Positions 18,229 to 29,063 of a stretch of 64,000 bases of DNA are shown here, piece by piece. The number at the start of each line of letters is the position of its first letter. The stretch's first letter is position 1. Source of the DNA: an uncultured Pelagibacteraceae bacterium. Its GTDB lineage: Bacteria > Pseudomonadota > Alphaproteobacteria > Pelagibacterales > Pelagibacteraceae. A model generated the notes under the pieces. It made no database searches, had not been told where the DNA came from, and worked only from the letters and a program-made list of their open reading frames with translations. The DNA lies in assembly GCA_902617975.1 (NCBI GenBank), contig CACMYV010000001.1, forward strand, positions 62,001 through 126,000, written 5' to 3'. The position numbers and the translations under genes were made by a program.

Positions 18229-18840
18229 CTATCTTAAATTTTTGCAGATTAAGAAACTTTCTTTAGAGTCTTTTCTACTTGCTGGAGGCTTATAGACATT
18301 AAATTTTACAAAATTTTTTTTTGAAAATGCAATTATCTCATTAAATGAAGTTCCCATAAATAATTTTGAGACAAAATAGCCATTTGGCTTCATCATTTTT
18401 GTAGCGAAATCCAAAGCTTCTAAAACTAATTCTCCAGTTACCATAGAGTCTAGATTTTTGTTTCCCGTAGTATTGACTGCCATATCTGAAATAATTAGGT
18501 CAATTTTTCCACCAAAATAATTATTAATCTTATTTTGTTGCTCAGTATCCGTAAAGTCTCCTTTTAAAATTTTTACATTCTTTATTTCTTCTATTTCTTT
18601 TAAATCTATTGCTAAATGCTTATTACATTTTAAATTACTTGATATATATTGAGACCAGCTTCCAGGAGCAGCTCCAAGATCTATTACTGATATATTATTT
18701 TTTAAAAATTTAAATTTTTCGTTAATTTCTTTTAACTTATAAACGGCTCTTGATCTATATCCTTCAACTTTTGATTGTCTAACATAAATATCTCTTCTCT
18801 GCTTATTAATCCAATTTTTTGAGATTTTATTTTTTTTCAA
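18229..18840 (-). CDS. rlmE: 23S rRNA (uridine-2'-O) methyltransferase RlmE/FtsJ
   Basis: A 203-residue SAM-dependent RrmJ-fold methyltransferase that modifies the A-loop of 23S rRNA. The SAM-binding IDLGAAPGSWSQY is at about residues 54-66. The K-D-K-E catalytic set is recognisable in SRAVYKL, IISDMAVNTTG, YFVSKLFMG and SKESFLIC. Its start overlaps the stop of the upstream glycosyltransferase-like gene by 4 bp. It lies 37 bp before guaB on the same strand. Confidence 0.95.
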   Translation of the reverse strand: MKKNKISKNWINKQRRDIYVRQSKVEGYRSRAVYKLKEINEKFKFLKNNISVIDLGAAPGSWSQYISSNLKCNKHLAIDLKEIEEIKNVKILKGDFTDTEQQNKINNYFGGKIDLIISDMAVNTTGNKNLDSMVTGELVLEALDFATKMMKPNGYFVSKLFMGTSFNEIIAFSKKNFVKFNVYKPPASRKDSKESFLICKNLR

Positions 18841-19751
18841 TTAGTTTTGAACCTTAAAGATTTTGAGATTTTATTATTATCCAAAGTATTTAATTCTATC
18901 TCTAGATTTTTCTCGTTTCTCATATCTTTATCATTTACTTTAATACCACTAGCCAAATGTATAATTCCAATTTTATGATTTGGTAAAAAAGGTTCCACGA
19001 AAATTTTATTCTTTTCATCAAACTTTGGAAGTAAGTTACTGGCCAACCAGTTGCAATTATGAGGAAGAAATTCAACATCTACATTATCAATATATACGCA
19101 TATATTTATTGCTAGTTGCTCTGAACCAAATATTTGGCCATGACTAAGAGTAGTTTTTAAATTTTTTTGCCAAACATTCCAACAGTTAGAGTCTTTTTCT
19201 AATGAGAAAACACCAATATTAATATGCGGAGCAAATGCTAACTTTCTTGCTTTATTAATATCAATTTTAGATTTAATAGCATGCTTAAAATTTTGAGATT
19301 TTATAATGGCTAATTTTCCAAACAACCAATTAACGTTACTTAATATTCTATATCCAGGTGTCATTGTCTGGGTAATGCCTAGTTTGCCATTATCACAAGC
19401 CTTAAAATATAAGTCTATTGAACTCCAATCTTGAACCCAAGCATCACAATCAATCCACAGGTATTTTTTATAGTTTGGAAAATATTTTGGAAGAAACGCT
19501 CTTGATACCTGACTTTTTAGCCATTCTTTACCTTTAACTTTAGATTGTGGAACCTCAATATCCCATTCAGCTTTTTTGATCTCGTCTACTTTATCTTTTA
19601 GAAGAACGGTTTGCTCCTCTGTTAAACCCGCATCAAGTATACAAATAGCAACCTTTTCACTGTAATTGAATTGTTTAATAGAGTCTATTAATTCATTTAG
19701 CAATTCAAAGTAATTAGAATCTGCTAGAGAAATAATTACATTCTCTTTCAT
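18837..19751 (-). CDS. GT-A fold glycosyltransferase-like protein (GT8-like)
   Basis: A 304-residue protein with a nucleotide-sugar transferase layout. The N-terminal strand is NVIISLADSNYFELLNELI, followed by WIDCDAWVQD carrying the DxD-type metal motif near residue 105. A later FAPHINIGVFSL block and a C-terminal NHKIGIIHLASG histidine motif are typical of GT8-like enzymes. The acceptor and donor are unknown. It is wedged between pssA and rlmE with 1-bp and 4-bp overlaps, so it may act on lipids or surface glycans, but this is only context. I rate the fold as likely and the substrate as unassigned. Confidence 0.7.
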   Translation of the reverse strand: MKENVIISLADSNYFELLNELIDSIKQFNYSEKVAICILDAGLTEEQTVLLKDKVDEIKKAEWDIEVPQSKVKGKEWLKSQVSRAFLPKYFPNYKKYLWIDCDAWVQDWSSIDLYFKACDNGKLGITQTMTPGYRILSNVNWLFGKLAIIKSQNFKHAIKSKIDINKARKLAFAPHINIGVFSLEKDSNCWNVWQKNLKTTLSHGQIFGSEQLAINICVYIDNVDVEFLPHNCNWLASNLLPKFDEKNKIFVEPFLPNHKIGIIHLASGIKVNDKDMRNEKNLEIELNTLDNNKISKSLRFKTN

Positions 19752-20548
19752 TACAAAATATCTTCGTGATGATCAACGCCATCATCTTTTTCTTTATTTT
19801 GTTTTTTTAAAAATAAGTAATGAATTGAACTTGCTGGAATCATTAATAAATAAATAATTCCTGAAATTATAATTGTATTAAAGGTATATATTAGTAACAA
19901 ACCAAAATATAAAATTATTCCAAATAAAAGAAATATTGAAGTACTTCTTGGGACAACAATTCTTTTAAAAGAATATGTAGGAATTTTACTTATCAAAAGC
20001 ACAGAAATAACAATGAATAAAGATGGAACAATAATATTTTTATTAATAGTTATAAACTGAACTTCGCTAAAACTATAAATTAATGGCATTAATACCAATA
20101 CTCCACCTGCTGGTGATGGAATACCTTCAAAAAAATTATCCCTCCATGAAGGTTCCCCACCTGTTGAAACATTAAATCTTGCAAGTCTCAAAGCAACACA
20201 AACCACATATATTAAAGATATTAACCAACCAAATCTGCCGATATTATCTAGCGCCCAGAAATACATTATGAATGCTGGCGCAACTCCAAAACTAATTACA
20301 TCCGTTAATGAGTCTAATTCTTTTCCAACTTTTGATGTGGCTTTAATTAATCTGGCAATTCTTCCATCTAAACCATCTATAATTGCAGCAATTAAAACTG
20401 CAATAACTGATAATTCAAATCTTCCATCAAATGCAAACTTAATTGAAGTCAAGCCAATACACACTCCAACCAAAGTCATAATATTTGGCAAAATAACTCT
20501 TGAATTTTTATTTGATACTAATCTTATATTCTTTTTTGGATTTTCCAT
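19751..20548 (-). CDS. pssA: CDP-diacylglycerol--serine O-phosphatidyltransferase
   Basis: An integral membrane enzyme making phosphatidylserine from CDP-diacylglycerol and serine. The 265-residue product carries the CDP-alcohol phosphotransferase signature DG-x2-DGRIAR-x8-G-x3-D-x3-D, seen at about residues 58-83. Hydrophobic helices run through the rest of the sequence. The gene follows psd with no gap, so both steps to phosphatidylethanolamine are co-expressed. It has an acidic, hydrophilic C-terminus (EKDDGVDHHED). Confidence 0.96.
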   Translation of the reverse strand: MENPKKNIRLVSNKNSRVILPNIMTLVGVCIGLTSIKFAFDGRFELSVIAVLIAAIIDGLDGRIARLIKATSKVGKELDSLTDVISFGVAPAFIMYFWALDNIGRFGWLISLIYVVCVALRLARFNVSTGGEPSWRDNFFEGIPSPAGGVLVLMPLIYSFSEVQFITINKNIIVPSLFIVISVLLISKIPTYSFKRIVVPRSTSIFLLFGIILYFGLLLIYTFNTIIISGIIYLLMIPASSIHYLFLKKQNKEKDDGVDHHEDIL

Positions 20549-21196
20549 TTATCTTTTGGCTATCAATGTTTCTCCAGCAACTGCTCTTTGATTAACTTTT
20601 ACGAGTGGTTCATAGTTTTCAAAATATAAATCTGCTCTACTTCCAAATCTAATCATTCCTATTCTAGATCCTTGATCAACATTTTCTTCAACTGAGGTAT
20701 CTGTTACTATTCTCCGTGCAACCAGTCCTGCTATTTGAACTACAATTATATCTTCTCCGTGAGAATTTTTAATTTTATAATAATTTCTTTCGTTATCCTC
20801 GCTTGCTTTATCAAGAGATGCATTAATAAATTTTCCAGGTTTGTATAAAATTTCTTCAATTTTTCCTGAACATGGAGATCTATTCACATGACAGTCAAAT
20901 ACATTCATAAATATACTTACTTTCTTAAATTTTTTATTTTCAAGTCCCAATTCTTTTGGTCCGTTTGTATCTAAAACTTGTAAAACCAATCCGTCAGCAG
21001 GACTTGTTAAATAGTTCTCGTCATTTATTGGAATTCTCTCTGGATCTCTAAAAAAATAATAACACCAAATACTCAAGACCAAACCTATGAAACCTAAAAA
21101 ACCATGAATGAAATATAGAATGATCGTTGCTACTACGAAAATTACTATAAATTTATAGCCTTCGTTATGAATCTTTGGAAAAATTTTGTCTATCAT
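20549..21196 (-). CDS. psd: Phosphatidylserine decarboxylase proenzyme
   Basis: Makes phosphatidylethanolamine from phosphatidylserine. The protein is 215 residues, the short alphaproteobacterial form. The self-cleavage site that makes the pyruvoyl group is at the serine of RIGMIRFGSRADLY near the C-terminus. Upstream, SPADGLVLQV and FMNVFDCHVNRSPCSG are family hallmarks, and the N-terminus has two membrane segments. It is the first gene of a long minus-strand run (psd, pssA, glycosyltransferase, rlmE, guaB, TPR gene, guaA). It is divergent from icd, with about 75 bp between the starts. Confidence 0.96.
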   Translation of the reverse strand: MIDKIFPKIHNEGYKFIVIFVVATIILYFIHGFLGFIGLVLSIWCYYFFRDPERIPINDENYLTSPADGLVLQVLDTNGPKELGLENKKFKKVSIFMNVFDCHVNRSPCSGKIEEILYKPGKFINASLDKASEDNERNYYKIKNSHGEDIIVVQIAGLVARRIVTDTSVEENVDQGSRIGMIRFGSRADLYFENYEPLVKVNQRAVAGETLIAKR

Positions 21197-21270
21197 AATC
21201 GTTCAATTGATAATTCTGGATTAATATGTATATAAAAAGTATAAATTCAATTATTAAGATACATCAAAAA

Positions 21271-22485
21271 ATGAGCAAAATTAAGGTAAAAAATCCCATT
21301 GTCGAGCTAGACGGCGATGAAATGACAAGAGTAATTTGGGAATTCATCAAAAACAAATTAATTCTACCTTATTTGGATTTAGGCATTGAGTATTACGATC
21401 TAGGAATGAAAAGCAGGGATGATACGGATGACAAAATTACAATCGACTGTGCTAATGCAATCAAGAAAAATGGAGTAGGTATCAAATGCGCAACTATTAC
21501 TCCTGACGAAGCAAGAGTTGAAGAATTTAAATTAAAGAAAATGTGGAGATCTCCGAATGGAACAATAAGAAATATTATTGGAGGAACAGTATTTAGAGAA
21601 CCAATAATTTGTAAAAATATTCCTAAACTTGTCCCATCTTGGACGGATCCATTAATTATTGGAAGGCATGCTTTCGGTGATCAATATAGAGCTACAGATT
21701 TTTTAGTTCCAGGAAAAGGTAAATTAGAAGTTAAGTGGACATCGGAAGATGGGAGTGATGAAAAAAAATATGAAGTATTTGACTTTCCAGGACCTGGTAT
21801 TGCTCTTTCAATGTATAATTTAGATAAATCAATTGAGGACTTTGCAAGATCATGTTTCAATTACGGTCTAATTAAAAAATGGCCTGTATATTTATCAACT
21901 AAGAATACCATACTAAAAAAATATGACGGTAGATTTAAAGATATATTTCAAAATGTTTTTGAAAAAGATTTTAAATCAGAATTTGAAAAAAATAACATAA
22001 CTTATGAACATAGGTTAATCGATGATATGGTTGCTTGTGCTATGAAGTGGCACGGTAAATATATATGGGCTTGTAAAAACTACGATGGCGATGTTCAATC
22101 AGATACTGTTGCTCAAGGTTATGGTTCATTAGGTTTAATGACTAGTGTTTTATTGGCACCTGATGGCAGAACAATGGAAGCAGAAGCGGCTCATGGAACT
22201 GTAACTCGACATTTTAGAATGCATCAGCAAGGTAAAGAAACATCAACCAATCCAATTGCATCTATATTTGCTTGGACAAGAGGTTTAGCACACAGAGGAA
22301 AGTTAGATAATAATGATGAATTAATTAAATTTGCTAAAACACTTGAAGAAGTATGTGTTGAGTCAGTTGAATCAGGTTCAATGACCAAAGATTTGGCAAT
22401 ACTTATTGGTCCTTCTACAAATTATTTAACAACTAACCAGTTTTTAGATGTAATTGATGGAAGTTTAAAACAGAAATTAAATTAA
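21271..22485 (+). CDS. icd: Isocitrate dehydrogenase (NADP), monomer type II of dimeric family
   Basis: Oxidatively decarboxylates isocitrate to 2-oxoglutarate in the TCA cycle, giving NADPH. I place the start at 21271 ([20 protein letters not shown]), giving 404 residues. An upstream in-frame ATG at 21226 would add a 15-residue tail not expected in the family. Landmarks are [18 protein letters not shown] with the isocitrate-binding arginines, [19 protein letters not shown] and [11 protein letters not shown]. The overall pattern is that of the eukaryote-like dimeric IDH found in alphaproteobacteria. It overlaps the convergent alaS end by 9 bp. Confidence 0.96.
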   Translation: MSKIKVKNPIVELDGDEMTRVIWEFIKNKLILPYLDLGIEYYDLGMKSRDDTDDKITIDCANAIKKNGVGIKCATITPDEARVEEFKLKKMWRSPNGTIRNIIGGTVFREPIICKNIPKLVPSWTDPLIIGRHAFGDQYRATDFLVPGKGKLEVKWTSEDGSDEKKYEVFDFPGPGIALSMYNLDKSIEDFARSCFNYGLIKKWPVYLSTKNTILKKYDGRFKDIFQNVFEKDFKSEFEKNNITYEHRLIDDMVACAMKWHGKYIWACKNYDGDVQSDTVAQGYGSLGLMTSVLLAPDGRTMEAEAAHGTVTRHFRMHQQGKETSTNPIASIFAWTRGLAHRGKLDNNDELIKFAKTLEEVCVESVESGSMTKDLAILIGPSTNYLTTNQFLDVIDGSLKQKLN

Positions 22486-25140
22486 AGTTTTTAGTTTTTC
22501 TAAAGCTTCGTCGATTTTATTAGAGTCTTGGCCTCCAGCCTGTGCAAAATCTTTACGGCCTCCACCGCCCTTTCCACCAATAATTTCAGATCCTAGTTTT
22601 GCAAATTTAACTGCATCGTATTTATTTGTTAAATTTTCTGTTACACCTACAGCAAGACCAACTTTCTCATCCTTATTTGCAAATACTACTACTATTCCCT
22701 CACCTAATTCTTTTTTACCTGCATCAACAAGTTTTCTTAGGTCTTTTGGAGATAAATCTTGAACTTTTTGTAATCTAACTTGAGTGCCATTTATATTTTC
22801 ATCTTTAATTATGTTTTTTGTTTTATCAGCTAAAACTGATTGAACATTTAATTGCTCTAATTGTTTATTAAGGTCTTTAATTAATCCTTTCGTATCTTTA
22901 TTTTCTAGATTTGGTTTTCCACCTAATTTAATAATTTGAGCAGACACCTCTTTAATACTGTCTTCATCCTTTTGTGCAGAAAGGTTTGACATTTTTTCCT
23001 TATTTTTTAAGAATATTTCTAGTTGTTTGTCCCTTAAAGCTTCAACCCTTCTAACTCCAGCAGCTATTGAGGATTGGCTAACAGTTTTAAATTTTCCAAT
23101 ATCACCTGTATTTTTTACATGTGTTCCACCACATAATTCTGTTGAAAAATAAGAGTTATTTTCTGCGCCCATAGAAACTACTCTCACTTCTTCTCCATAT
23201 TTTTCACCAAAAAAAGCTAAAGCACCTTTTTCAATGGCAGCTTTTGGTGTCATAATTCTTGTAGTTACATCAGTTTTGTTTTGTACGTATTCATTAACTA
23301 ATTTATCGATAATTGTTAATTCATCCTCTGTAATTGGTTTCATATGACTAAAATCAAATCTTAGTCTATCAGGCGCAACTAAAGATCCTTTTTGCATAAC
23401 GTGTTTTCCCAATGTTCTTCTCAAAGACTCATGTAATAAATGAGTTGCAGAATGATATGCCTTAAGATTGTTACGTCTTTCAATGTCTATTTTCATTTCT
23501 ACAACGTCTTTAATCTTAATCTCACCAGATTTTAGAATTCCATGGTGTATAAATAAATCTCCAAGTTTTTTTTGAGTATCCGTAACCTCAAATACTGAAT
23601 TACCAGATACTATTGTTCCTTGATCTCCAACTTGTCCACCAGACTCTCCATAAAAAGGGGTTTGATTAGTAATAATTATCCCTTCCTCACCATTTGAAAT
23701 ATTTTGTGCTTCTTTATTATTTTTAATTATTGATAACACCACTCCTTCTGATTGGTTAAACTCATACCCAAGAAACTCTGTAGGTCCTATTTTATCTTTT
23801 ATACCAAACCAGATTTCTTCTTCAGAGGCATCTCCAGAACCTTTCCAATTTTGTTTTGCAAGCTCTTTGCTCTTTTTCATTAATTCATCAAATTTATTTT
23901 GATCAACGGTCAAAGATTTATTTTTTAAAATATCTTCTGTTAAGTCTAGCGGGAAACCATAAGTATCATATAATTTAAACGCTACTTCACCTGGTAAAAC
24001 TTTTTTTATTTTTGAAATTTCATAATTCAAAATTTTAATTCCCCTATCAAGTAATACTAAAAATTTTTCTTCTTCCATTTTTAATGTTTCTTTAATTAAA
24101 GTCTCTGATCTTTCTAATTCAGGATAATTTCCTTTCATTTCATCTCTCAATGTATCAAAGATTTTATTGAAGACCGGTTCTTTAGAACCTAACAAATGAG
24201 AATGTCTCATTCCTCTTCTCATTATTCTTCTAAGAACATAGCCCCTACCTTCATTTGAAGGTAATACTCCTTCTGCAAGAAGAAATGAGCTAGCTCTTAG
24301 GTGATCTGCAATTACTCTAAAGCTTGATAAATTATTTTCATCTTGTTTTACTTTTGTAAATTCAGAAATCGAACTAATTAATTTTTTAAAATGATCTGTT
24401 TCATAATTATCATGTGTGCCCTGAAGTAATGCTGCAATTCTCTCTAAACCCATTCCAGTATCTACAGAAGGTTTTGGAAGATTAATTCTTTTATCTTTTG
24501 AAACTTGCTCAAATTGCATGAAGACTAAATTCCATATCTCAATATATCTATCGCCATCCTCATCTTTGGTTCCGGGTAAACCACCTTTTAAATGATCTCC
24601 ATGATCATAAAATATCTCTGAACAAGGTCCGCAAGGGCCCGTTTCGCCCATTGACCAAAAATTATCAGAAGTTGCTATCCTAATAATTCTATCGTCGCTA
24701 AAACCCGCAATTTTCTTCCAAAAATTGAAGGCTTCATCGTCTTCATGAAATACTGTTACATATAATCTATCTTTATTTAATCCAAAGTCTTTAGTAATTA
24801 AATTCCAAGCAAGTTCAATTCCTCTTTCCTTGAAGTAATCTCCGAAAGAAAAATTTCCAAGCATTTCAAAAAATGTATGGTGTCTTGGAGTGTAGCCAAC
24901 ATTTTCAAGATCGTTATGTTTACCTCCTGCTCTTACACATTTTTGAGAAGTGGTAGCTCTTTGATAATCCCTTTTTTCTAATCCAGTAAAAACATTTTTA
25001 AACTGGACCATGCCTGAATTTGCAAACATTAATGTTGGATCATTATTTGGAACCAAATTGCTAGACTCAACTATCTTGTGATCATTTTTTTCAAAATAAT
25101 CTAAAAAAGTTGATCTGATCTCGTTTAATGTTTTTGCCAT
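22477..25140 (-). CDS. alaS: Alanyl-tRNA synthetase
   Basis: An 887-residue class II synthetase charging tRNA-Ala. Motif blocks include [19 protein letters not shown] and [21 protein letters not shown]. The editing domain has the zinc set [12 protein letters not shown] (HxxxH) and ELCGGTH. The C-terminal oligomerisation domain ends [15 protein letters not shown]. The length is standard. It lies about 97 bp downstream of recA on the same strand, a common recA-alaS arrangement, but a terminator hairpin separates them. Confidence 0.98.
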   Translation of the reverse strand: MAKTLNEIRSTFLDYFEKNDHKIVESSNLVPNNDPTLMFANSGMVQFKNVFTGLEKRDYQRATTSQKCVRAGGKHNDLENVGYTPRHHTFFEMLGNFSFGDYFKERGIELAWNLITKDFGLNKDRLYVTVFHEDDEAFNFWKKIAGFSDDRIIRIATSDNFWSMGETGPCGPCSEIFYDHGDHLKGGLPGTKDEDGDRYIEIWNLVFMQFEQVSKDKRINLPKPSVDTGMGLERIAALLQGTHDNYETDHFKKLISSISEFTKVKQDENNLSSFRVIADHLRASSFLLAEGVLPSNEGRGYVLRRIMRRGMRHSHLLGSKEPVFNKIFDTLRDEMKGNYPELERSETLIKETLKMEEEKFLVLLDRGIKILNYEISKIKKVLPGEVAFKLYDTYGFPLDLTEDILKNKSLTVDQNKFDELMKKSKELAKQNWKGSGDASEEEIWFGIKDKIGPTEFLGYEFNQSEGVVLSIIKNNKEAQNISNGEEGIIITNQTPFYGESGGQVGDQGTIVSGNSVFEVTDTQKKLGDLFIHHGILKSGEIKIKDVVEMKIDIERRNNLKAYHSATHLLHESLRRTLGKHVMQKGSLVAPDRLRFDFSHMKPITEDELTIIDKLVNEYVQNKTDVTTRIMTPKAAIEKGALAFFGEKYGEEVRVVSMGAENNSYFSTELCGGTHVKNTGDIGKFKTVSQSSIAAGVRRVEALRDKQLEIFLKNKEKMSNLSAQKDEDSIKEVSAQIIKLGGKPNLENKDTKGLIKDLNKQLEQLNVQSVLADKTKNIIKDENINGTQVRLQKVQDLSPKDLRKLVDAGKKELGEGIVVVFANKDEKVGLAVGVTENLTNKYDAVKFAKLGSEIIGGKGGGGRKDFAQAGGQDSNKIDEALEKLKTLI

Positions 25141-25191
25141 ATTTTGTTAAAATACAGCTTTTTCTATTGATGTCTACACCTCTGAAGGGAA

Positions 25192-25217
25192 AAAAGGCGC
25201 CCATTCGAGCGCCTTTT
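25192..25217 (-). terminator. Rho-independent terminator after recA
   Basis: AAAAGGCGC and GCGCCTTTT form a 9-bp stem around an 8-base loop, followed on the minus strand by a run of T residues (TTTTTTCCC). It starts 21 bp past the recA stop and lies before alaS, so recA is probably a single-gene transcript. Confidence 0.85.
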
Positions 25218-25237
25218 CAATAACTAAAAGTTATCTG

Positions 25238-26362
25238 CTAATTTTTTTTAGTAGGAACTTCTTCTTCTTTTTTTTGAGCCTCTACTTTTTCTTCGCTTAG
25301 TGGATTTCCCTCAATTTTCTTTGAGATCACACCAGCCTTTTCTCTGATTGCCATTTCAATCTCAGCAGCGGCTTTAGGATTTTGTTCAAGGTAAAGTTTC
25401 GCATTCTCTCTACCTTGACCAATTTTTTCACCTTTGTAAGCGTACCAAGCTCCAGATTTCTCTACGATATCTGCTTTGGCACCTAGGTCTATTAGTTCCC
25501 CTACTTTACTAATTCCTTTTCCATACATTAAGTCAAACTCAACAACTTTAAATGGTGGAGCAACTTTATTTTTCACGACTTTAACTCTTGTTGTGTTACC
25601 AACTATATTATCTTTATCTTTGATTGCTCCAATTCTTCTAATGTCCATTCTAACTGATGAGTAGAATTTTAAAGAATTTCCACCTGATGTTGTTTCTGGA
25701 CTTCCAAACATAACACCAATTTTCATTCTAATTTGGTTAATAAATATAACCATTGTATTAGTTCGTGAAATTGAGCCTGTTAATTTTCTCAATGCTTGAG
25801 ACATCAATCTTGCTTGCAAACCAACATGAGTATCACCCATATCGCCTTCTATTTCAGCTCTTGGTGTTAATGCTGCAACTGAATCCACAACAAGAACTGA
25901 CATTGAGCCTGATTTAATTAATGTATCAGTAATTTCTAAAGCTTGTTCACCTGTGTCTGGTTGAGAAATTAGTAACTCTTCAGTATTTACACCTAATTTC
26001 TTTGCATACACTGGATCTAAAGCGTGTTCTGCATCAACGAAACCACAAATTCCACCTGCCTTCTGTGCTTCTGCAACTACTTGCAATGCTAATGTAGTTT
26101 TTCCCGAAGACTCTGGTCCATATATTTCAATAATTCTTCCTTTTGGTAATCCACCAATTCCTAAAGCAAGATCTAGGCTTAAAGATCCAGTTGAGATAGA
26201 CTCAACATCCATAGCTTTTTGCTCACCAAGCTTCATTACTGAGCCTTTCCCGAAGCTATCTGTAATTTGGCTGATTGCTGCGTCTAATGCTTTATTTTTC
26301 TCTTTGTTTTCCAATTCTTTATCTTTTGCGGTTTTCACCACTTTTAGGTTATTTTTAGTCAT
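25238..26362 (-). CDS. recA: Recombinase RecA
   Basis: A 374-residue DNA strand-exchange protein and LexA/UmuD co-protease. The Walker A is [13 protein letters not shown], followed by [20 protein letters not shown] and the L2-region [20 protein letters not shown] poorly conserved, charged C-terminal tail ([18 protein letters not shown]) is normal. The ribosome site is AGAGGC a few bases before the ATG. A probable LexA operator lies in the promoter, similar to that before umuD 3 kb away. Confidence 0.99.
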   Translation of the reverse strand: MTKNNLKVVKTAKDKELENKEKNKALDAAISQITDSFGKGSVMKLGEQKAMDVESISTGSLSLDLALGIGGLPKGRIIEIYGPESSGKTTLALQVVAEAQKAGGICGFVDAEHALDPVYAKKLGVNTEELLISQPDTGEQALEITDTLIKSGSMSVLVVDSVAALTPRAEIEGDMGDTHVGLQARLMSQALRKLTGSISRTNTMVIFINQIRMKIGVMFGSPETTSGGNSLKFYSSVRMDIRRIGAIKDKDNIVGNTTRVKVVKNKVAPPFKVVEFDLMYGKGISKVGELIDLGAKADIVEKSGAWYAYKGEKIGQGRENAKLYLEQNPKAAAEIEMAIREKAGVISKKIEGNPLSEEKVEAQKKEEEVPTKKN

Positions 26363-26409
26363 TTTTTGCCTCTTTTTTTGCTTTTTTTAACACTCGAATC
26401 ATGAATTTA

Positions 26410-26437
26410 AATGTACACATTTTGTTCTCATTGGCAA
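26410..26437 (-). promoter_or_regulatory. recA promoter with candidate LexA (SOS) box
   Basis: On the minus strand TTGCCA (26437-26432) and TACATT (26415-26410) are spaced by 16 bp. Between and over the -10 lies GAACAAAATGTGTAC (26427-26413), which is GAAC-N7-GTAC. That is one base away from the alphaproteobacterial LexA consensus GAAC-N7-GAAC (read as GTTC-N7-GTTC on the other strand). The position over the promoter is where a repressor would act. The box is imperfect, so confidence is moderate. Confidence 0.55.
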
Positions 26438-26469
26438 TATATTTCTCAAAATAGCTTAAAATCGTTAAA

Positions 26470-27762
26470 TTACTTAAGTTTTAGGTATTCGCTATTCAAT
26501 AAGCCAATGGCTTTTAGAACATTATATTGGGCGATAAGATTATTTCTCTCAGATTCTGCTAGAGAAATTTTTGCAGCCAATAACAAAGAGTTTGATTGAA
26601 TAACATCTAGCGTTGTTCTTGAACCTCTTTCATACTCTGCAGCTATTCCTTCGTTGGCAATTTTTGCTGCTCTAACTTGAGATCTTACAGAATTTAAAAA
26701 ACTTTTAGATGCTTCAAGATTTGACCATGCACTTCCAACATTTTTTTCAGTAGTTTTTACTGCATCCTCAAATAATAAAATTTTTCTAGTTTTTAAATTT
26801 GTATTCTTGTTTATTTTTGCACGTTTACTTCCACCTGAATAAAATGGCCAGCTAATTGTTGCTTTAAGTGTATCCTTTTCTCTTTGATCATAAGTTGAAC
26901 TAAAATCGTCAGCATAAGATCTTTCTAAAGATAAAGATGCACTAGGTTTTAGGTCACTTTCAGCAATAGCAATATCCATTTCGGACTGATTTAATTCTAT
27001 TTTAGCTATCATTATATCTGGATTGTTCTCTCTTGCTAAATTGATTGCTGTACTAAGTTCACTTGGAACTCCTACAATTGCTCTGTTTGTCTTTTTTAAT
27101 TCATTTGTATTTAAAAGTTTACCAATAATATTTTCGTAATTTAATTTATTAATCATTAATTCGCTTCTTGCTTGAGTTAGTTGAGCGCTTGCTCCTGCAA
27201 GAGAAGACTCGGTTTGTGATAAATCTGCAGTTTTTATTTGTCCTCTATCTAATCTAACTTTATCATTTTCAAGTTGTTTAATAAGTAAGTTTAAATTTTG
27301 TCTGTTAATCGCAACTTTTTCTCTTGATAAAATTACAGATGTAAAAGCTTCTATGGCACTGTAAAGAACATCCTGTTCTTTTTTAAATAATTTTGCTTTT
27401 GAAAGTTCTAAACTTATTAAATTCTTTTCATAATTAAGGTCTCTCCCAAAATCCAATAAGGTTTGCTCTAATTTTATGGATGTTGTGAATGGATCTGAAT
27501 CACTAATAGTTGCATCACCACCACTCTGATTTGTTAGTTTATTTGTTTCTTCAAGGCTCTTAGACCCACTTAAACTCAAGGAAGGCATATAATCGGCTTT
27601 AGAAATATTCAGATCTTCTTCTGATGCTTTTATATTTTCTCTCTCTGCATTTAATTGTTTATTGTTATTGTAAGTTTCATTTAATGCTTCGTATAATGTG
27701 ACGGCAAGCGATTGAGCTGTTAAGCAAAAAAAACTAACAATTATTATTAATAATTTTTTCAT
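26470..27762 (-). CDS. tolC: TolC-family outer membrane channel protein
   Basis: A 430-residue outer membrane efflux protein. A signal peptide covers residues 1 to about 20 (LTAQSLA). Two tandem OEP domains follow, rich in long alpha-helices, with LEQTLLDFGRDLNYEKNL in the first and ISWPFYSGGSKRAKINKNTN in the second. Proteins like this form the exit duct of tripartite drug-efflux or type I secretion systems; no inner-membrane partner lies nearby. It shares its start base with the stop of the upstream kinase gene and precedes recA by about 107 bp. Confidence 0.92.
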   Translation of the reverse strand: MKKLLIIIVSFFCLTAQSLAVTLYEALNETYNNNKQLNAERENIKASEEDLNISKADYMPSLSLSGSKSLEETNKLTNQSGGDATISDSDPFTTSIKLEQTLLDFGRDLNYEKNLISLELSKAKLFKKEQDVLYSAIEAFTSVILSREKVAINRQNLNLLIKQLENDKVRLDRGQIKTADLSQTESSLAGASAQLTQARSELMINKLNYENIIGKLLNTNELKKTNRAIVGVPSELSTAINLARENNPDIMIAKIELNQSEMDIAIAESDLKPSASLSLERSYADDFSSTYDQREKDTLKATISWPFYSGGSKRAKINKNTNLKTRKILLFEDAVKTTEKNVGSAWSNLEASKSFLNSVRSQVRAAKIANEGIAAEYERGSRTTLDVIQSNSLLLAAKISLAESERNNLIAQYNVLKAIGLLNSEYLKLK

Positions 27763-28688
27763 TAGTTGTACTTTACAGAATTAATTTGATGATTAGAATT
27801 TAATTTAATAATTATAGATGCGTATTTTGGCGCATATTTAAACATATTCTGTGTAATTCTCTGGTAAGTTTGCATAAATTTTAAAACTTCCTTTTTTGTC
27901 ATAATTTTTTGTTTTGTATTTTTATTCTTATTTTTTAATTTAAGTTTTTTTTCCTGAATAACTCTCCACTTTTGTAATAAACTAAAATTTTCTGCCCTTA
28001 AAAATAATAAACAATCGAGCTTACTATAAAGTTTTTTATATCCTTTTTTTAGCTGGTCATTAACGTGTTTTCTCCAGATTAATTTATTATCATCATTTTT
28101 TTCCATCGAATTTACACTTTTTTTCAATGTTTTTAAGCTTTCAGGTTTTGCTCCAACACACCAGCCTTCGAAAATGATTACATCTGGTCTACTGTTTACT
28201 TTGTACCAATTTTTTTTTGTAAATCTGTCATCAATTGCCTTATCGAACTTGGGTAATATAATTGATCTAAATTTTCTAGAGCTTATTTTTTTAATAAAGT
28301 TAGACATATAATTTATATCATGTGTTCCAGGCACACCTCTTGTTAATAATAATGGATGAACTTTCTTTGATAACTTTATTCTATCATTCTTTGTTTTGTA
28401 AATATCGTCAATTGATATTTTGAAAACTTTTAATTTAAAATATTTTTTTAAAATTATCATTAAGATAGAACTTATAGTGGTTTTTCCAGTTCCTTGTCCT
28501 CCTGTTAAACCAACAATATAAGGTTTCTTAAAATTTGTTTTTTTTGCAATCCAGAAACTCATAGGAACAAGATAATTTTTAAGCATCTTGTCTTTGTTTT
28601 TAAATTTATCCGAAGATGTTTCTTGTGTTTTAATAAACTTATAACAATCTTTTTTTACTTTATTTAAACAGTCCTCAACTAAATTCAT
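27762..28688 (-). CDS. P-loop kinase, D-glycerate 3-kinase-like
   Basis: A 308-residue P-loop NTPase with Walker A GLTGGQGTGKTT at about residues 61-72. The conserved KISIDDIYKTKNDRIKLSKK substrate region and FEGWCVGAKPE are typical of the plant GLYK/yeast YGR205W kinase family. The family includes D-glycerate 3-kinase, which would feed glycerate into 3-phosphoglycerate. That would fit an organism with unusual glycine and serine metabolism, but the substrate is inferred. The N-terminal 40 residues are less conserved. It lies between a GFA gene and the TolC gene. Confidence 0.78.
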   Translation of the reverse strand: MNLVEDCLNKVKKDCYKFIKTQETSSDKFKNKDKMLKNYLVPMSFWIAKKTNFKKPYIVGLTGGQGTGKTTISSILMIILKKYFKLKVFKISIDDIYKTKNDRIKLSKKVHPLLLTRGVPGTHDINYMSNFIKKISSRKFRSIILPKFDKAIDDRFTKKNWYKVNSRPDVIIFEGWCVGAKPESLKTLKKSVNSMEKNDDNKLIWRKHVNDQLKKGYKKLYSKLDCLLFLRAENFSLLQKWRVIQEKKLKLKNKNKNTKQKIMTKKEVLKFMQTYQRITQNMFKYAPKYASIIIKLNSNHQINSVKYN

Positions 28689-28694
28689 TTAATT

Positions 28695-29060
28695 TTATTT
28701 TTGGTCAAGTGGATGGTTTAAACCATCAAAGAAAACAACATCTTTTAAATCGTCGACTTTAACTTCATCTACACAACCTAAGTTAAATCCAGTCATGGCA
28801 GGTGCACTTCTTGGGTTATGATGTGTGTAAATTCCACATTCAATACAAAAGTAATGATTAGCAACTTTTGTATGGTACTGATAAAGTTTTAATTTATCTT
28901 CTCCCTTAGTGACTTTAAAATCTTCATTTTTTACCATTCCCATTGTTGCATTTTTTCTTTTACATATAGAACAGTTACATCTCACAATTTTTGGTAATTC
29001 ATTGATTGGAACATTAATTTCTGCTTCTACACATCCACAATGACATGTTAGTTTCGGCAT
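28695..29060 (-). CDS. GFA (Gfa-like, CENP-V) zinc protein
   Basis: A 121-residue protein with the GFA/CENP-V zinc pattern: CHCGCVEAEI near the N-terminus, VRCNCSICKRKNA, and FCIECGIYTHHNPRS. The family was named for glutathione-dependent formaldehyde activation, but most members have no proven activity. It follows the cupin gene by 3 bp and precedes the kinase gene by 6 bp, so the three are probably co-transcribed. Confidence 0.88.
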   Translation of the reverse strand: MPKLTCHCGCVEAEINVPINELPKIVRCNCSICKRKNATMGMVKNEDFKVTKGEDKLKLYQYHTKVANHYFCIECGIYTHHNPRSAPAMTGFNLGCVDEVKVDDLKDVVFFDGLNHPLDQK

Positions 29061-29063
29061 TAA